A DNA stretch of 45,100 nucleotides. It comes from an uncultured Spirochaetaceae bacterium (GTDB lineage Bacteria; Spirochaetota; Spirochaetia; Treponematales; Treponemataceae). Numbering within the stretch: the first letter of the stretch is position 1; each line of letters opens with the position of its first letter. Shown here piece by piece: positions 1 through 8,290 of this stretch. The DNA lies in assembly GCA_902792795.1 (NCBI GenBank), contig CADBBB010000015.1, positions 1 to 45,100 on the forward strand, in the 5' to 3' direction. The position numbers and the translations under genes were made by a program. Below the pieces are notes generated by a model. That model had not been told where the DNA came from. It was given only the letters and a program-made list of their open reading frames with translations, and searched no databases.

Positions 1-3000
1 TCTGGCCGAGAAGCTGTCGAACTCGTCGCTGTCGCTTCCGCTCTTGTTGTAGCTTAAGCCGTTCAAGAAAGCGCGGATGCGGCTGTGCTCGTAGTTGGAC
101 CGATTAACAATAAAGCCGTCTATGGTTCGGTTGGCGCTGTTGTCATACCACCTTATGTTGGCGGTCAAGATTCTTTCCGCAAGAAGATGAAAGTTGCCAA
201 GGCCGTTGTAGTTTGTGTTGACGACGCGCCACTTTATCGGCTCCACCTTAAAGTACCTGTATGACGAGCCGCCTTGGCCCACCGTCGATCCGTCGCTGTA
301 TTTAAAGTTTGCAGCGTTGGCGTTTTCCGCCGACTTGGCGTACCAGTTTTTGTCGCTTCCCTTGTAATAGGTAAAGGCGCCCTGCTTCATCGTTTGGCTT
401 TCGTCAACGGTCACGGAGCTGGTTAACGGCAAAACGGTTTGCGGCCAGTCGCCAAAGTAAATGTATGTCGCGCCGGCCAAAGAGTCGTCCTCTGCCGCGG
501 GCGCCAATGTCGGCGTTGAGTGGAATGGGTATTCGTAAACTTTCACTTTGCAATCAACAGATTTTTTGGTGATTGTTCCCATAAAGGCCGCCTCAACCCT
601 AAGGGTAAAGTCGCTTTCGTACGAGATGGCGGGAACAGTCACGGTTATGCCATCATCGAACGTTCCGATTTGCAAATCCGAATAGGCGACGAACGTTCCA
701 TCCAACAAGTCGGCTTTCCATTCAACCTTACAGTCGCCCGCAGCTTTTGCGGAATGGTCGCTTTCAAGATAGAATTTTTTGTCCGCGCTGTTGTACCACA
801 AGTCGGTTGGACTTGCGCCAGACTCTTTGCGCGTAGCGGCCACAGCGACCAAAACTGTCTTTTCCTCGCCAGGCTCCACGGAAACCGCGTCCATATCAAG
901 CGTTATCGTGTAGTCGTCAGCGCCGTACATTCCGCCTGAGCTTACTGCAAAGGCCGCCTCGCCCGCGCTTGTTCCGCTTGGCATAGCGGCGACGCTGTAG
1001 CCGTTTTCGGCGATAAAGACGTTTCCGGGCTTGGCAGGATTGGCGTAAGAAGTCTTGGCGTAGTTTGTGGTAAAGGCGACGGGAGCGTCCGCCGTGGGAA
1101 GAACCGCGCCGGCGCCGTCAAAGGGCATGTAAACGCCGATCTTTGAGCCGGTCAGGTTTCCGCCGACGTCCATTGTCTTTCCGTAAGGAATGTAAAGGTT
1201 GGACTGCTTGGCGGGAGCGCTTGCCGGATGGTTGTCGTAAATTGTGTTCTTGCCCTTTAGGGTAAGGCTTGTAAAGGAGTCTAGGTTGATAACGCCGCCG
1301 GCAAGCGCGGTTGGAGACGAAACAGTGTTTCCTGTAATCGCGCAGCCGTCCAAGGTCATGGCGCCGACATTGCAAACCGCGGCGGAATCGCACGCGTTGT
1401 CTGTGACCGACACGCCCGCGAGCGTCGTGTTGCCGCCGCCGGAAGCTTTCACGGCGAATTTACAGCCGTTGTTTCCTCTTATCGAACCGCCGGTCATTTT
1501 TATCGGAAGGCCGTCAGCGTAAACGACGGTCCAGTTTTCGCCGTGTCCTGTAATTTCGCAGTCCGTCAATTCGGTGGGGCCGGAGGCCGCTCCTGTGATG
1601 ACGCTCCACAAGGCGTAGAAACCTGGCTCATAAGAGCCGCCGCCTGTCAAAGTCGCCGTGTTGTCGCAAATTGTCGTTCCGGACATCGCAAGAGAACCCG
1701 AGTTCAAAACAACCGAGGCCTCATAGTTGGCGGTCGTTGCGGAAGTCAAGGCGTTGCCGTAAATCTTTGAGTTGTTTATGTTCAGCGCCGCGCCGTTCTT
1801 GACGTAAATCAAGGAGCTGGACGTGTAGCCGCTCGTAGCTTTAACAGCGCCGCCCGTAAGGTTAAGCTTTTCTATTATCGTCTTTCCGTAGGTGGCGTTG
1901 ACCAGCTTGCGGATGGCGGTTCCGGACTGCGCGGCGCTCACTTCCTTGACCGCGCGGTCGCCTGAAATCTTTATCGTTTTGTTATACAAGCGCGAGGATG
2001 AAACGTCAATCAAGCAGTCGTTGTTAAGGCCGTAGTCGTAGCTGGCCGGCGTGGTCAAGTCAGTCATGACGCGAATGTCGCAAGAGCCGTCGTAAGGACA
2101 GTCGCCGTTGGCGACCGCGTCTATAAAAGCGTCCACGGCGCGCTGGATTGTCCTATAGGGCAGATTCTTGGAGCCTTCCGCGTTGTCGTCGCCCTCTTCC
2201 GAAACATAAAATTTAGTGAACACGGCGCGGCACATCCACGTAATCACTTCGCTGTCCGAATACAAGGGCTTTCTGACATAGGCGCGTATGTAGCTTGTTC
2301 CGGCAGGAATTGAAATGGAGCCCTTGAGTCCGTTGATCTTTCCGGCGCTCACAAAATCCAAAAAGTCTTCGTCGCGGTAAACTTCCCACATGAGGCAGGC
2401 GTCGCTCGCGTCGTAGTCGTAGGCGTCCACATGCTTTGTCGCTCCGCTTGTCGGGTCGGCGTAGTCAAAGCTTGCGGTCTTGGGTTCGGCCTTTATCGTC
2501 ACATAGACGCTGTCGTCCTCGTCCTGATAGACGCTGTTCTTAGTTCCGCTAGGGTCGGCGGAATCGTAAATCTTGAACTTGTTGGCAAACTGCGCGTCCG
2601 TCTTGTCAAACGCGTCCGGCGCGCCCAGCTTAAAGCCGCGCGTGCTCACCGCCAAAGTTGAGGAAAGGCCGGCGTTGTCCGTCACGACCACCGTGTAAAT
2701 TTTTTCCTTTTCGTCGGCCTCGTCGCCGGTTAAAAAGTAGGCCGAGTTTTCGCCCGCCGCAAAGCTTAGGCCAGTGTTTTGGTTGGCCACGATGTTGGAC
2801 GGAGCGGTTGTCGAAAGCTCGGAGCCGGCCGCGAACGAAATTGTTCCGTCGTCGGCCACGGTCGCGGCGAATGTTTTTTCATTTACAGTCACGCTCACTA
2901 TGTCACTGTGGTAGGCCTTGACCATCGCCTTTGACGGAAGGTTGAAGCACAAGACCCAGCGCGAAGGAGTTTCCCTTGTCTGCATCGTAAGGGCTCCGCC

Positions 3001-3519
3001 GACCATTGGCGGCGGCGAGTTGCTGGAAAGCTTAAGCTTGTTGTATATCGGGAATTGAGCCAGCGACACGGGATGCATCAGCGTAATTAATGGAGAAATG
3101 TCCGCGCCGGCCGCGTTTTGCGCCAAAAATTCGGCGGGGAATGTCATGCGAATTGTCAGCGGGTCGTCCGGGTCTTGCGCGATTGAAACCAAGTCGCTTC
3201 CGGGAAGGCCGCTTTGCGCCAGCTCAAACGTCATGTTGCGGCCGCTTTCAAACAGGTAGTGCTGCGGGTTTCGCAAGGTGAATTCAACGGAGCAAGTGTC
3301 TTCGTAAGAAAAGCAAAAGTTTCCGTACTTATCGGTCGGAACGTTGTCAGGATTGATTTTATATTTTTCTATCGAGGCGGTGCTGGTCATCTCCTTAAAA
3401 TAAGCCGCCGCCTTGTTTTGAAAAGAACTTTCGTCAAAACCAAAGTCGCAGGACGCGAATAAAATCGCTCCCGTCAATGCAGCAAAAAAAACAAGCATAT
3501 TCCCAAAAACTTTTTTCAT
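1..3519 (-). CDS. Large beta-helix-like surface lipoprotein with DUF6273-type C-terminal domain (partial, runs off left edge)
   Basis: Open for 1173 codons from an ATG at 3519 to the window edge; no stop is reached. The N-terminus is a lipoprotein signal (KK, a hydrophobic stretch, then LFAS before Cys24), so the protein should be exported and lipidated. Residues ~25-430 look like bacterial adhesin-type beta domains. Around residue 437 a segment reading FYVSEEGDDNAEGS, then YRTIQRAVDAF, resembles the start of pectate-lyase-like right-handed beta-helix proteins, and the next ~300 residues repeat short 'ITGN/IYGN' rungs typical of such helices. From about residue 1012, YIYFGDWPQTVLP followed by KVEPIKWRVV and LLAERIL matches the DUF6273 domain common in treponemal lipoproteins. 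A surface or periplasmic role is likely; the ligand is unknown. There is no Shine-Dalgarno before the ATG, and a promoter lies just upstream. Confidence 0.85.
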   Translation of the reverse strand, partial: MKKVFGNMLVFFAALTGAILFASCDFGFDESSFQNKAAAYFKEMTSTASIEKYKINPDNVPTDKYGNFCFSYEDTCSVEFTLRNPQHYLFESGRNMTFELAQSGLPGSDLVSIAQDPDDPLTIRMTFPAEFLAQNAAGADISPLITLMHPVSLAQFPIYNKLKLSSNSPPPMVGGALTMQTRETPSRWVLCFNLPSKAMVKAYHSDIVSVTVNEKTFAATVADDGTISFAAGSELSTTAPSNIVANQNTGLSFAAGENSAYFLTGDEADEKEKIYTVVVTDNAGLSSTLAVSTRGFKLGAPDAFDKTDAQFANKFKIYDSADPSGTKNSVYQDEDDSVYVTIKAEPKTASFDYADPTSGATKHVDAYDYDASDACLMWEVYRDEDFLDFVSAGKINGLKGSISIPAGTSYIRAYVRKPLYSDSEVITWMCRAVFTKFYVSEEGDDNAEGSKNLPYRTIQRAVDAFIDAVANGDCPYDGSCDIRVMTDLTTPASYDYGLNNDCLIDVSSSRLYNKTIKISGDRAVKEVSAAQSGTAIRKLVNATYGKTIIEKLNLTGGAVKATSGYTSSSLIYVKNGAALNINNSKIYGNALTSATTANYEASVVLNSGSLAMSGTTICDNTATLTGGGSYEPGFYALWSVITGAASGPTELTDCEITGHGENWTVVYADGLPIKMTGGSIRGNNGCKFAVKASGGGNTTLAGVSVTDNACDSAAVCNVGAMTLDGCAITGNTVSSPTALAGGVINLDSFTSLTLKGKNTIYDNHPASAPAKQSNLYIPYGKTMDVGGNLTGSKIGVYMPFDGAGAVLPTADAPVAFTTNYAKTSYANPAKPGNVFIAENGYSVAAMPSGTSAGEAAFAVSSGGMYGADDYTITLDMDAVSVEPGEEKTVLVAVAATRKESGASPTDLWYNSADKKFYLESDHSAKAAGDCKVEWKADLLDGTFVAYSDLQIGTFDDGITVTVPAISYESDFTLRVEAAFMGTITKKSVDCKVKVYEYPFHSTPTLAPAAEDDSLAGATYIYFGDWPQTVLPLTSSVTVDESQTMKQGAFTYYKGSDKNWYAKSAENANAANFKYSDGSTVGQGGSSYRYFKVEPIKWRVVNTNYNGLGNFHLLAERILTANIRWYDNSANRTIDGFIVNRSNYEHSRIRAFLNGLSYNKSGSDSDEFDSFSAR

Positions 3520-3532
3520 GATGAATCGTAAT

Positions 3533-3561
3533 ATTATAGTAACATTATGAAAAATATGCAA
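3533..3561 (-). promoter_or_regulatory. Sigma70-type promoter for the large lipoprotein
   Basis: On the minus strand TTGCAT (3561-3556), a 17-nt spacer, then TATAAT (3538-3533). Only 13 nt separate the -10 box from the ATG at 3519, so the 5' leader would be about 6 nt with no room for a Shine-Dalgarno. Confidence 0.55.
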
Positions 3562-3574
3562 TACAGCGCGCGGG

Positions 3575-3603
3575 TTGAAAAAAGGCGGACTTTACTGTAA
3601 ATT
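3575..3603 (+). promoter_or_regulatory. Promoter for the RlmK-like gene, probably giving a leaderless mRNA
   Basis: TTGAAA (3575-3580), 17-nt spacer, TAAATT (3598-3603), then only 6 nt before the ATG at 3610. No Shine-Dalgarno precedes the ATG. It is back to back with the promoter of the left-hand lipoprotein. Confidence 0.5.
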
Positions 3604-3609
3604 CAGCCT

Positions 3610-4758
3610 ATGGACACGGCGGAAAAAACACAGGCTCAGGCGGAGCTTCTCAAAAACCGAATCGCCAAAAACAGCAAGGCCCTGCGAAAATGGGCGCGCA
3701 AAAATCTTGTCACGGCCTACAGACTCTACGACCGCGACATTCCCGAAATTCCGCTTTCTATCGACCTTTACGAATTTCTTCCCGACGACATTCAGACGCC
3801 CGCCGAGGCCCAAGCCTTTTTGCAGGAACAGGCCGCCGCCGAAAGCGCCAACGAGCCGGGAGCCGCAGCCCGCCGCTTGGAGCGGACATACCTTAAAGTG
3901 TTTTTGTACGAGCGGCCCTACGAAAAGCCCGAAGAAGAAGAGCGCGAATGGCTTTTAGCGATGACGAACGCGCTCGCCGAATGTTTGCAAATCGACAAGG
4001 GCCGCATAACCACAAAGACCCGCCTCCACGACAAGGGCGGCTCCCAATACGCGCAAACGGACGGCGCGAACAAAAAGAACTCGCAAGCCCAAAAAGCCGG
4101 CGGCGGCCAATCTTTGGCTTGCAAACAATCCCAGCCGCAAGCCCAAAACTTTTGCGGCCGCGTTTACGAAAACGGCGCGTTGTTTTGCGTGGACCTTGCC
4201 ACCTACCTTGACACCGGCCTATTTTTGGACATGCGGGCCGCCCGCGCCTTGATAAAGGCCAACGCAAAACAAAAGCGCGTCCTGAACCTTTTTTGCTACA
4301 CTTCAAGCTTTTCAATCGCGGCGGCCTTGGGAGGAGCGGCCTTTGTCCAAAGCGTGGACCTTTCAAACACTTACCTTGACTGGTCGCGCAAAAACGCCGC
4401 GCAAAACGGCTTGGAAAAGGCCGCGCTTGAATGGACCAAGGCCGACGTGACAGCCTTTTTGGAAACTTGCAAAAACAAATACGACTTGATAATTTTGGAC
4501 CCGCCCACGTTCAGCGCGTCAAAGTCGGCCAAAAACAACTTGGACACAAATCGGGATTGGGCAAAACTTTGCGCGGCGTGCTTGCGTCTTTTGGACAAAG
4601 ACGGCGAGCTTTATTTTTCGACCAATTCCCGCCAATTCAAATTCGACGCCGCTCTCCTTCCCGGCGCGCTCGCCCAAGAAATCACCGAGCGAACAATAGA
4701 CTTGGACTTTAAAACAAAAAAGAGCCACAGAATGTGGCTCCTTCAAAACGCGGAATAA
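3610..4758 (+). CDS. Class I SAM-dependent rRNA methyltransferase, RlmK-like (23S rRNA guanine-N7)
   Basis: 382 residues. The N-terminal region (NRIAKNSKALRKWARKN, then YRLYDRDIPEIPLSIDLYE) matches the C-terminal half of RlmKL, the unit that makes m7G2069 in 23S rRNA. The Rossmann methyltransferase core follows: NLFCYTSSFSIAAA (SAM-binding motif I, ~residues 235-248), a D-containing motif after VQSVDLSN, and IILDPPTFS (catalytic motif IV, ~296-304). A low-complexity Gln/Lys/Ala insertion at ~155-178 looks like a linker between the two parts. No RlmL (N2-methylating, THUMP) half is attached, so this is a stand-alone RlmK-type protein. It converges on rpmE, whose terminator is embedded in the last codons of this gene. 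Another RlmI/K-type rRNA target is possible. Confidence 0.8.
   Translation: MDTAEKTQAQAELLKNRIAKNSKALRKWARKNLVTAYRLYDRDIPEIPLSIDLYEFLPDDIQTPAEAQAFLQEQAAAESANEPGAAARRLERTYLKVFLYERPYEKPEEEEREWLLAMTNALAECLQIDKGRITTKTRLHDKGGSQYAQTDGANKKNSQAQKAGGGQSLACKQSQPQAQNFCGRVYENGALFCVDLATYLDTGLFLDMRAARALIKANAKQKRVLNLFCYTSSFSIAAALGGAAFVQSVDLSNTYLDWSRKNAAQNGLEKAALEWTKADVTAFLETCKNKYDLIILDPPTFSASKSAKNNLDTNRDWAKLCAACLRLLDKDGELYFSTNSRQFKFDAALLPGALAQEITERTIDLDFKTKKSHRMWLLQNAE
4711..4740 (-). terminator. Intrinsic terminator of rpmE, inside the 3' end of the RlmK-like gene
   Basis: Read on the minus strand: GAGCCACA, loop TTC, TGTGGCTC (stem arms 4740-4733 and 4729-4722), then a T-run TTTTTTGTTTT (4721-4711). The 8-bp stem is perfect. 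It lies 26 nt beyond the rpmE stop, within the coding sequence of the convergent gene. Confidence 0.85.
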
Positions 4759-4765
4759 GCGCCGA

Positions 4766-4975
4766 TTAGTTGGCGGCCTTGATTCCGTAGCGCTTGTTAA
4801 AGCGGTCGATGCGTCCGGCTGTGTCAACGAGCTTCTGCTTTCCAGTGTAGAAGGGGTGGCAGGCCGAGCAAATTTCAACGTGAATGTCCTTCACTGTTGA
4901 GCGGGTCTCGATCACGTTTCCGCAAACGCAAGTGATTTTTGTGAGCGCGTACTCAGGATGAATGTCTTTCTTCAT
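4766..4975 (-). CDS. rpmE: 50S ribosomal protein L31, zinc-binding type
   Basis: 69 residues starting [11 protein letters not shown] and including [20 protein letters not shown], the L31 signature. Cys16, Cys18, Cys36 and Cys39 are all present, so this is the zinc-containing (C+) form. The start is the ATG at 4975, preceded by GGAGG at ideal spacing; a longer in-frame extension upstream has no support. It follows rho at a 158-nt distance on the same strand, as expected for the rho-rpmE pair in many bacteria. A strong terminator follows it. Confidence 0.97.
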   Translation of the reverse strand: MKKDIHPEYALTKITCVCGNVIETRSTVKDIHVEICSACHPFYTGKQKLVDTAGRIDRFNKRYGIKAAN

Positions 4976-5133
4976 CGTTTCCTCCAAAATATATTTGAAA
5001 AGTCTTGCCCTGCGGCGCGGAGCCGGAAGTTCCCGCTCAAGCCGCCGCCACAAAACTTGCCAAATTAAATTTAAGTGCGACAATACTATCAAAAACCGCA
5101 AATCATGTCAAGCAGCGGATATTTTTACCGCGC

Positions 5134-6765
5134 TTACATTCCAGCCGAGCCGGTGTTCATCGAGGCTAGGAAGGCCGCGTTGTCCTTGCTCTTTCTCATG
5201 CGGTCAAGGATAAGCTCGGTGATTTCGGCGTCTTCCATCGGGTTGATGACCTTGCGCAAAACCCAAAGCTTTTGAAGCTCTTCCTCTGTAAGCAAAAGCT
5301 CTTCCTTGCGGGTGCCTGACTTCTTGATGTTGATTGCGGGGAACAAGCGGCGCTCGGCGAGCTTTCTGTCCAAGTCGATTTCGCTGTTTCCAGTTCCCTT
5401 GAACTCTTCAAAGATAACTTCGTCCATGCGGCTTCCGGTCTCAATCAAAGCCGTCGAAATGATTGTAAGCGAGCCGCCTTCCTCGATGTTGCGCGCCGCG
5501 CCAAAGAATCTCTTGGGCTTGTGGAGCGCGTTGGAGTCAACGCCGCCCGACAAGACCTTTCCGCTTGTGGGCACGGTCTGGTTGTAGGCGCGCGCCAAGC
5601 GGGTGATTGAATCCAAGAAAATAACAACGTCGCGCTTGTGTTCCACCAAACGCTTGGCCTTTTCCAAAACCATCTCGGCCACGTTGACATGGCGCTGAGC
5701 CTGCTCGTCAAAGGTTGAAGAAATGACTTCGGCCTTGATCGATCGCTCCATCTCGGTCACTTCCTCGGGGCGTTCGTCAATCAAAAGCACGATGAGGTAA
5801 ACTTCTGGATTGTTGGCGGTGATCGCGTTGGCAACCTTTTGCATGAGCGTGGTTTTTCCGGCCTTGGGCGGCGCCACGATCAAAAGGCGCTGGCCCTTTC
5901 CTATCGGGCTGAACAAGTCGACTATGCGGGTTGAAAGTTCCGTTGAAACAGTCTCAAGCTTGAACTTTTCGTTTGGATAAAGCGGCGTGAGGTTTTCAAA
6001 GGGAACGCGGGTTTGCGCCACGCGCGGCTCGTCAAAGTTGACGCTCTCGATGCGCAAAAGCGCGAAAAAGCGCTCGCCCTCTTTGGGGCTTCTGGTCTGG
6101 CCGTAAACGGTGTCGCCCGTCTTAAGGTTGAACAAGCGGATTTGGCTGGGCGAAATGTAAATGTCGTCCGGGCCGGGAAGGTAGGAATTTTGCGGGCTGC
6201 GCAAAAAGCCGTAGCCGTCGGGCAAAATCTCCAAGGCGCCGCTTGCGAAAATGATTCCGCCGCGCTCGACGTGGGCCTTAAGGATGACGAAAATCAAGTC
6301 CTGCTTTTTCATCGGAGCCAGGTCGTCCGCGCTAAAGCCGTATTCGGCGGCCATCTCGCGCAATTCTATCATTGATTTTTTTGTGAGCTCGTTGATTTGC
6401 AGGCGGGGCTTTTGGTCGTAGTCAGGGCAGTTTTCCGGCGTGGGAGTGTTGTCCGGCGCCATGTTCTCGCGGTTGGGCCGATAATTTGGGCGGCGGGCGG
6501 CGGCGTTGAATCGGCCGCCGGTTCTGTTGTCGCGGCCCTTGTAGCCCTGTCCGTAATGTCCGCGCGCGCCATGTTCCTCGCCTTCTTGCGCGGGAGCGTC
6601 GGAGGCTTGCGCCGGCTGCTCGGCGGCAGTTTCAGAAGCGGGCGCGGCGGCCGGAGTTTCTTGGCTTTCTTCCGCTTTGGGAGCGGCCGCCTTTCTGACA
6701 ACGCGGCGGCGCTTCGGCTTTTCTTCGGCGCCCTCAGGGCTTGCGTTCTGGTTCTCTTCGTCCAT
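5134..6765 (-). CDS. rho: Transcription termination factor Rho
   Basis: 543 residues. Rho is a hexameric RNA-dependent ATPase that terminates untranslated transcripts. Residues 1-120 are a low-complexity extension rich in Ala, Pro, Glu and Arg/Gly ([24 protein letters not shown]), as seen in spirochaete and actinobacterial Rho. Rho_N covers ~122-165 and the cold-shock-like RNA-binding fold ~170-250 ([21 protein letters not shown]). The RecA-like ATPase domain contains Walker [10 protein letters not shown] (~298-306), Walker B VVIFLDS and the Q/R-loop region up to [24 protein letters not shown] precedes the ATG by about 10 nt. It has its own consensus promoter 108 nt upstream, which overlaps the terminator of the upstream operon. 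Confidence 0.98.
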   Translation of the reverse strand: MDEENQNASPEGAEEKPKRRRVVRKAAAPKAEESQETPAAAPASETAAEQPAQASDAPAQEGEEHGARGHYGQGYKGRDNRTGGRFNAAARRPNYRPNRENMAPDNTPTPENCPDYDQKPRLQINELTKKSMIELREMAAEYGFSADDLAPMKKQDLIFVILKAHVERGGIIFASGALEILPDGYGFLRSPQNSYLPGPDDIYISPSQIRLFNLKTGDTVYGQTRSPKEGERFFALLRIESVNFDEPRVAQTRVPFENLTPLYPNEKFKLETVSTELSTRIVDLFSPIGKGQRLLIVAPPKAGKTTLMQKVANAITANNPEVYLIVLLIDERPEEVTEMERSIKAEVISSTFDEQAQRHVNVAEMVLEKAKRLVEHKRDVVIFLDSITRLARAYNQTVPTSGKVLSGGVDSNALHKPKRFFGAARNIEEGGSLTIISTALIETGSRMDEVIFEEFKGTGNSEIDLDRKLAERRLFPAINIKKSGTRKEELLLTEEELQKLWVLRKVINPMEDAEITELILDRMRKSKDNAAFLASMNTGSAGM

Positions 6766-6838
6766 AAAAAATGGTCTCCAATAAAAATAAAGATTTTATA
6801 AAAAAAACAAAAATAGTTTGGTGATTTTCAAAGTTTAC

Positions 6839-6870
6839 AAAAAGAAAAGACTTCCCACAAAATCTTTTCT
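6839..6870 (-). terminator. Terminator hairpin after the rpsT-HU-bactofilin operon, overlapping the rho start region
   Basis: Minus strand: AGAAAAGA (6870-6863), a second short set of T-A/T-G pairs, loop GTGG, TCTTTTCT (6850-6843), then a short T-run. The 5' arm begins 2 nt after the rho -10 box. Transcripts from the rho promoter would therefore miss most of that arm, while read-through from the upstream operon would form the full hairpin. Confidence 0.55.
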
Positions 6871-6872
6871 AC

Positions 6873-6901
6873 ATTTTACAATATTTTATTTCTTTTGTCA
6901 A
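6873..6901 (-). promoter_or_regulatory. Promoter of rho
   Basis: Minus strand TTGACA (6901-6896), exactly 17 nt, TAAAAT (6878-6873), upstream of rho with a ~100-nt leader. It lies in the 162-nt A+T-rich gap between bactofilin and rho. Confidence 0.75.
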
Positions 6902-6927
6902 ACAAAAAAATCGCGTCCGCCGGCGCG

Positions 6928-7344
6928 TCAATCCGCGTCGGAATCCGACTTCAACAACAAGGACTGCTTGTATTCCTCGCTCGCCACGCTGAACAAATCC
7001 ACATCCGGCTCGCTTTCAAGCATCGTCACTTGGCCCTCGAACTCAACGTTGTCGGCGATTCTCAAGCGGGCGGTCTCGACGTTCCCCTTGACCTTGCTTC
7101 CGTTGCACATCTCAACGCGCTCGCTCGCGGAAATGTTTCCGGTCACAGTGCCCGAAATTACAATGGAAGCCGCCGACATTTTGTCCACCGCGCAAACGGC
7201 GGCCTTGTCAATGTCAAGGTTTCCGTTGGAATTTATAGTTCCGTTGAATTTTCCGTTGATTTTAAGGTTGTCGGTAAATTCCAAGACGCCGTCAAAAGAA
7301 GTTTCCGAGCCTAAAATGGTGTAGTTTTTAGCCGTTTGTTCCAT
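6928..7344 (-). CDS. Bactofilin (polymer-forming cytoskeletal protein)
   Basis: 138 residues. Bactofilins (DUF583) self-assemble into cytosolic or membrane-associated filaments that place cell-wall and appendage machinery. Here the repeated short beta rungs, e.g. DNLKINGKFNGTINSNGNLDID, GTVTGNISASERVEMCNGSKVKG and ARLRIADNVEFEG, form the expected right-handed beta-solenoid across ~8-115, with a flexible acidic C-terminus. ATG at 7344 is 1 nt beyond the HU-like stop, so the genes are co-transcribed and probably translationally coupled. In treponemes bactofilin is associated with cytoplasmic filaments or cell shape; the role here is inferred from family only. Confidence 0.88.
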   Translation of the reverse strand: MEQTAKNYTILGSETSFDGVLEFTDNLKINGKFNGTINSNGNLDIDKAAVCAVDKMSAASIVISGTVTGNISASERVEMCNGSKVKGNVETARLRIADNVEFEGQVTMLESEPDVDLFSVASEEYKQSLLLKSDSDAD

Positions 7345-7345
7345 G

Positions 7346-7657
7346 CTAATTCTCTTGAACAGGCAGTTCGGAAAGGGCCTTTTTTAGTTCCTGCCCGGAA
7401 CGAAAGGCGGCCACGTAATGCGCCCGCATTGACGATGTCTGGCCGGTCTTGGGATTGCGCACGACGGTGCGGCCTTTTCTAAGGCGGGCCTCAAAAGTGC
7501 CGAATCCCCTAAGCTCAATCGCGCAGCCTTTGGACATGGATTTTTTCAACTCGTCCATAAAGGCTTCGACGATTTCTTTTATTTGCCCTTTTTCGTATTT
7601 TGAATTTTGGTAAACCGCCTCAACCAAGTCATATTTTGTAACTTTTTTTGAAAGCAT
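7346..7657 (-). CDS. HU/IHF-family DNA-binding protein
   Basis: 103 residues from the ATG at 7657. The family fold is clear: an N-terminal two-helix dimerisation part (TKYDLVEAVYQNSKYEKGQIKE) and the beta-arm region GFGTFEARLRKGRTVVRNPKTG, with the NPxTG tip that kinks DNA. An in-frame TTG at 7669 would add MAEP; GGCGGA lies 5 nt before the ATG, so I prefer the ATG. It sits between rpsT and bactofilin in one operon. The protein binds and bends DNA in the nucleoid. HU versus IHF cannot be told apart from sequence alone. Confidence 0.93.
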   Translation of the reverse strand: MLSKKVTKYDLVEAVYQNSKYEKGQIKEIVEAFMDELKKSMSKGCAIELRGFGTFEARLRKGRTVVRNPKTGQTSSMRAHYVAAFRSGQELKKALSELPVQEN

Positions 7658-7682
7658 AGGTTCCGCCAAAATTCAAAAACTT

Positions 7683-7970
7683 TTAGTTTGCGGCAGCCTG
7701 CTGAACGAACGTCACGTTGTAAAGACGAGTCATGCGGCTCTTCTTGCGAGAGGCGGCGTTAAGGCTGACGACGCCCTTGAGACGGGCTGAGTCCAAAGCG
7801 CTCTGAAGCTGCTTGAGCTTGGCGGCCGCGGCCTCCTTGTCCTTTTTAAGAACCAACGCGACAAACTGTTTCGCGTATGTGCGGCACTCCGATTTGATCG
7901 CCTTGTTGCGCATGCGGCGCTTTTCGCTCTGAGCGTGGCGTTTTTCCGCTGAAGTCTGATTTCTAGCCAA
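7683..7970 (-). CDS. rpsT: 30S ribosomal protein S20 (TTG start)
   Basis: 95 residues, the usual length. The N-terminus ARNQTSAEKRHAQSEKRRMRNKAIKS and the Ala/Lys-rich helices are diagnostic of S20, a helical protein of the small subunit. The start codon is TTG at 7970, preceded by GGGGGA; S20 is known for non-ATG starts in other bacteria, where they contribute to autoregulation. First gene of the rpsT-HU-bactofilin operon, with a consensus promoter 42 nt upstream of the start. Confidence 0.96.
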   Translation of the reverse strand: MARNQTSAEKRHAQSEKRRMRNKAIKSECRTYAKQFVALVLKKDKEAAAAKLKQLQSALDSARLKGVVSLNAASRKKSRMTRLYNVTFVQQAAAN

Positions 7971-8011
7971 GGTATTTCCCCCAAAAAATATTTATAGAAA
8001 GTGTAAAAGTT

Positions 8012-8040
8012 ATAATAACAGTTTGAGGAAATAATGTCAA
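8012..8040 (-). promoter_or_regulatory. Promoter of the rpsT operon
   Basis: Minus strand TTGACA (8040-8035), 17 nt, TATTAT (8017-8012); the leader to the TTG start is about 35 nt. Confidence 0.7.
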
Positions 8041-8053
8041 TATGGGAAGAAAG

Positions 8054-8204
8054 AAAAACGCTCCCGGTCGGCGGGCGGCAGACGGAACCGCTAGATATCG
8101 TCGCTACTCACATTTTGCCCCTTGTAACCATTTACGTCTGCCGCTGGCGCGGCAGGGGCAAAATGAGAGTTTCCGCCTGTCGCCCGCCTTCCTCGCGCGT
8201 TTTT
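8054..8204 (-). repeat. Structured intergenic element, copy 1 (reverse orientation)
   Basis: About 150 nt, related across its whole length to 12520-12668 and 13917-14068 when reverse-complemented. Read on the minus strand it begins AAAAACGCGCGAGGAAGGCG and ends GACCGGGAGCGTTTTT. The ends form an outer helix of about 18 bp with two imperfect positions. A second helix is CATTTTGCCCC with GGGGCAAAATG, and an inner hairpin is TGCCGC-GCCA-GCGGCA. Between the inner hairpin and the closing strand lies the conserved linker GTAAATGGTTACAA. It sits between the divergent genes rpsT and 8291. No protein is encoded. Confidence 0.8.
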
Positions 8205-8290
8205 ATTCTTCACCTTAAATGCCCCGCTTGCCTTTCCGCTACGCTTTTTTTATTCTTTACCTTAAATGGTTTCATTCCGATAATATATGC

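Noticed and set aside
3893..4366. Long open frame on the minus strand opposite the RlmK-like gene (157 codons)
   Set aside because: Arg/Pro/Ser-rich translation typical of reading a G+C-rich gene on the wrong strand; no homology-like motif, inside a clear gene.
4978..5101. N-terminal extension of L31 to 5101
   Set aside because: The ribosome binding site is at the ATG 4975, and L31 starts at this Met in other bacteria.
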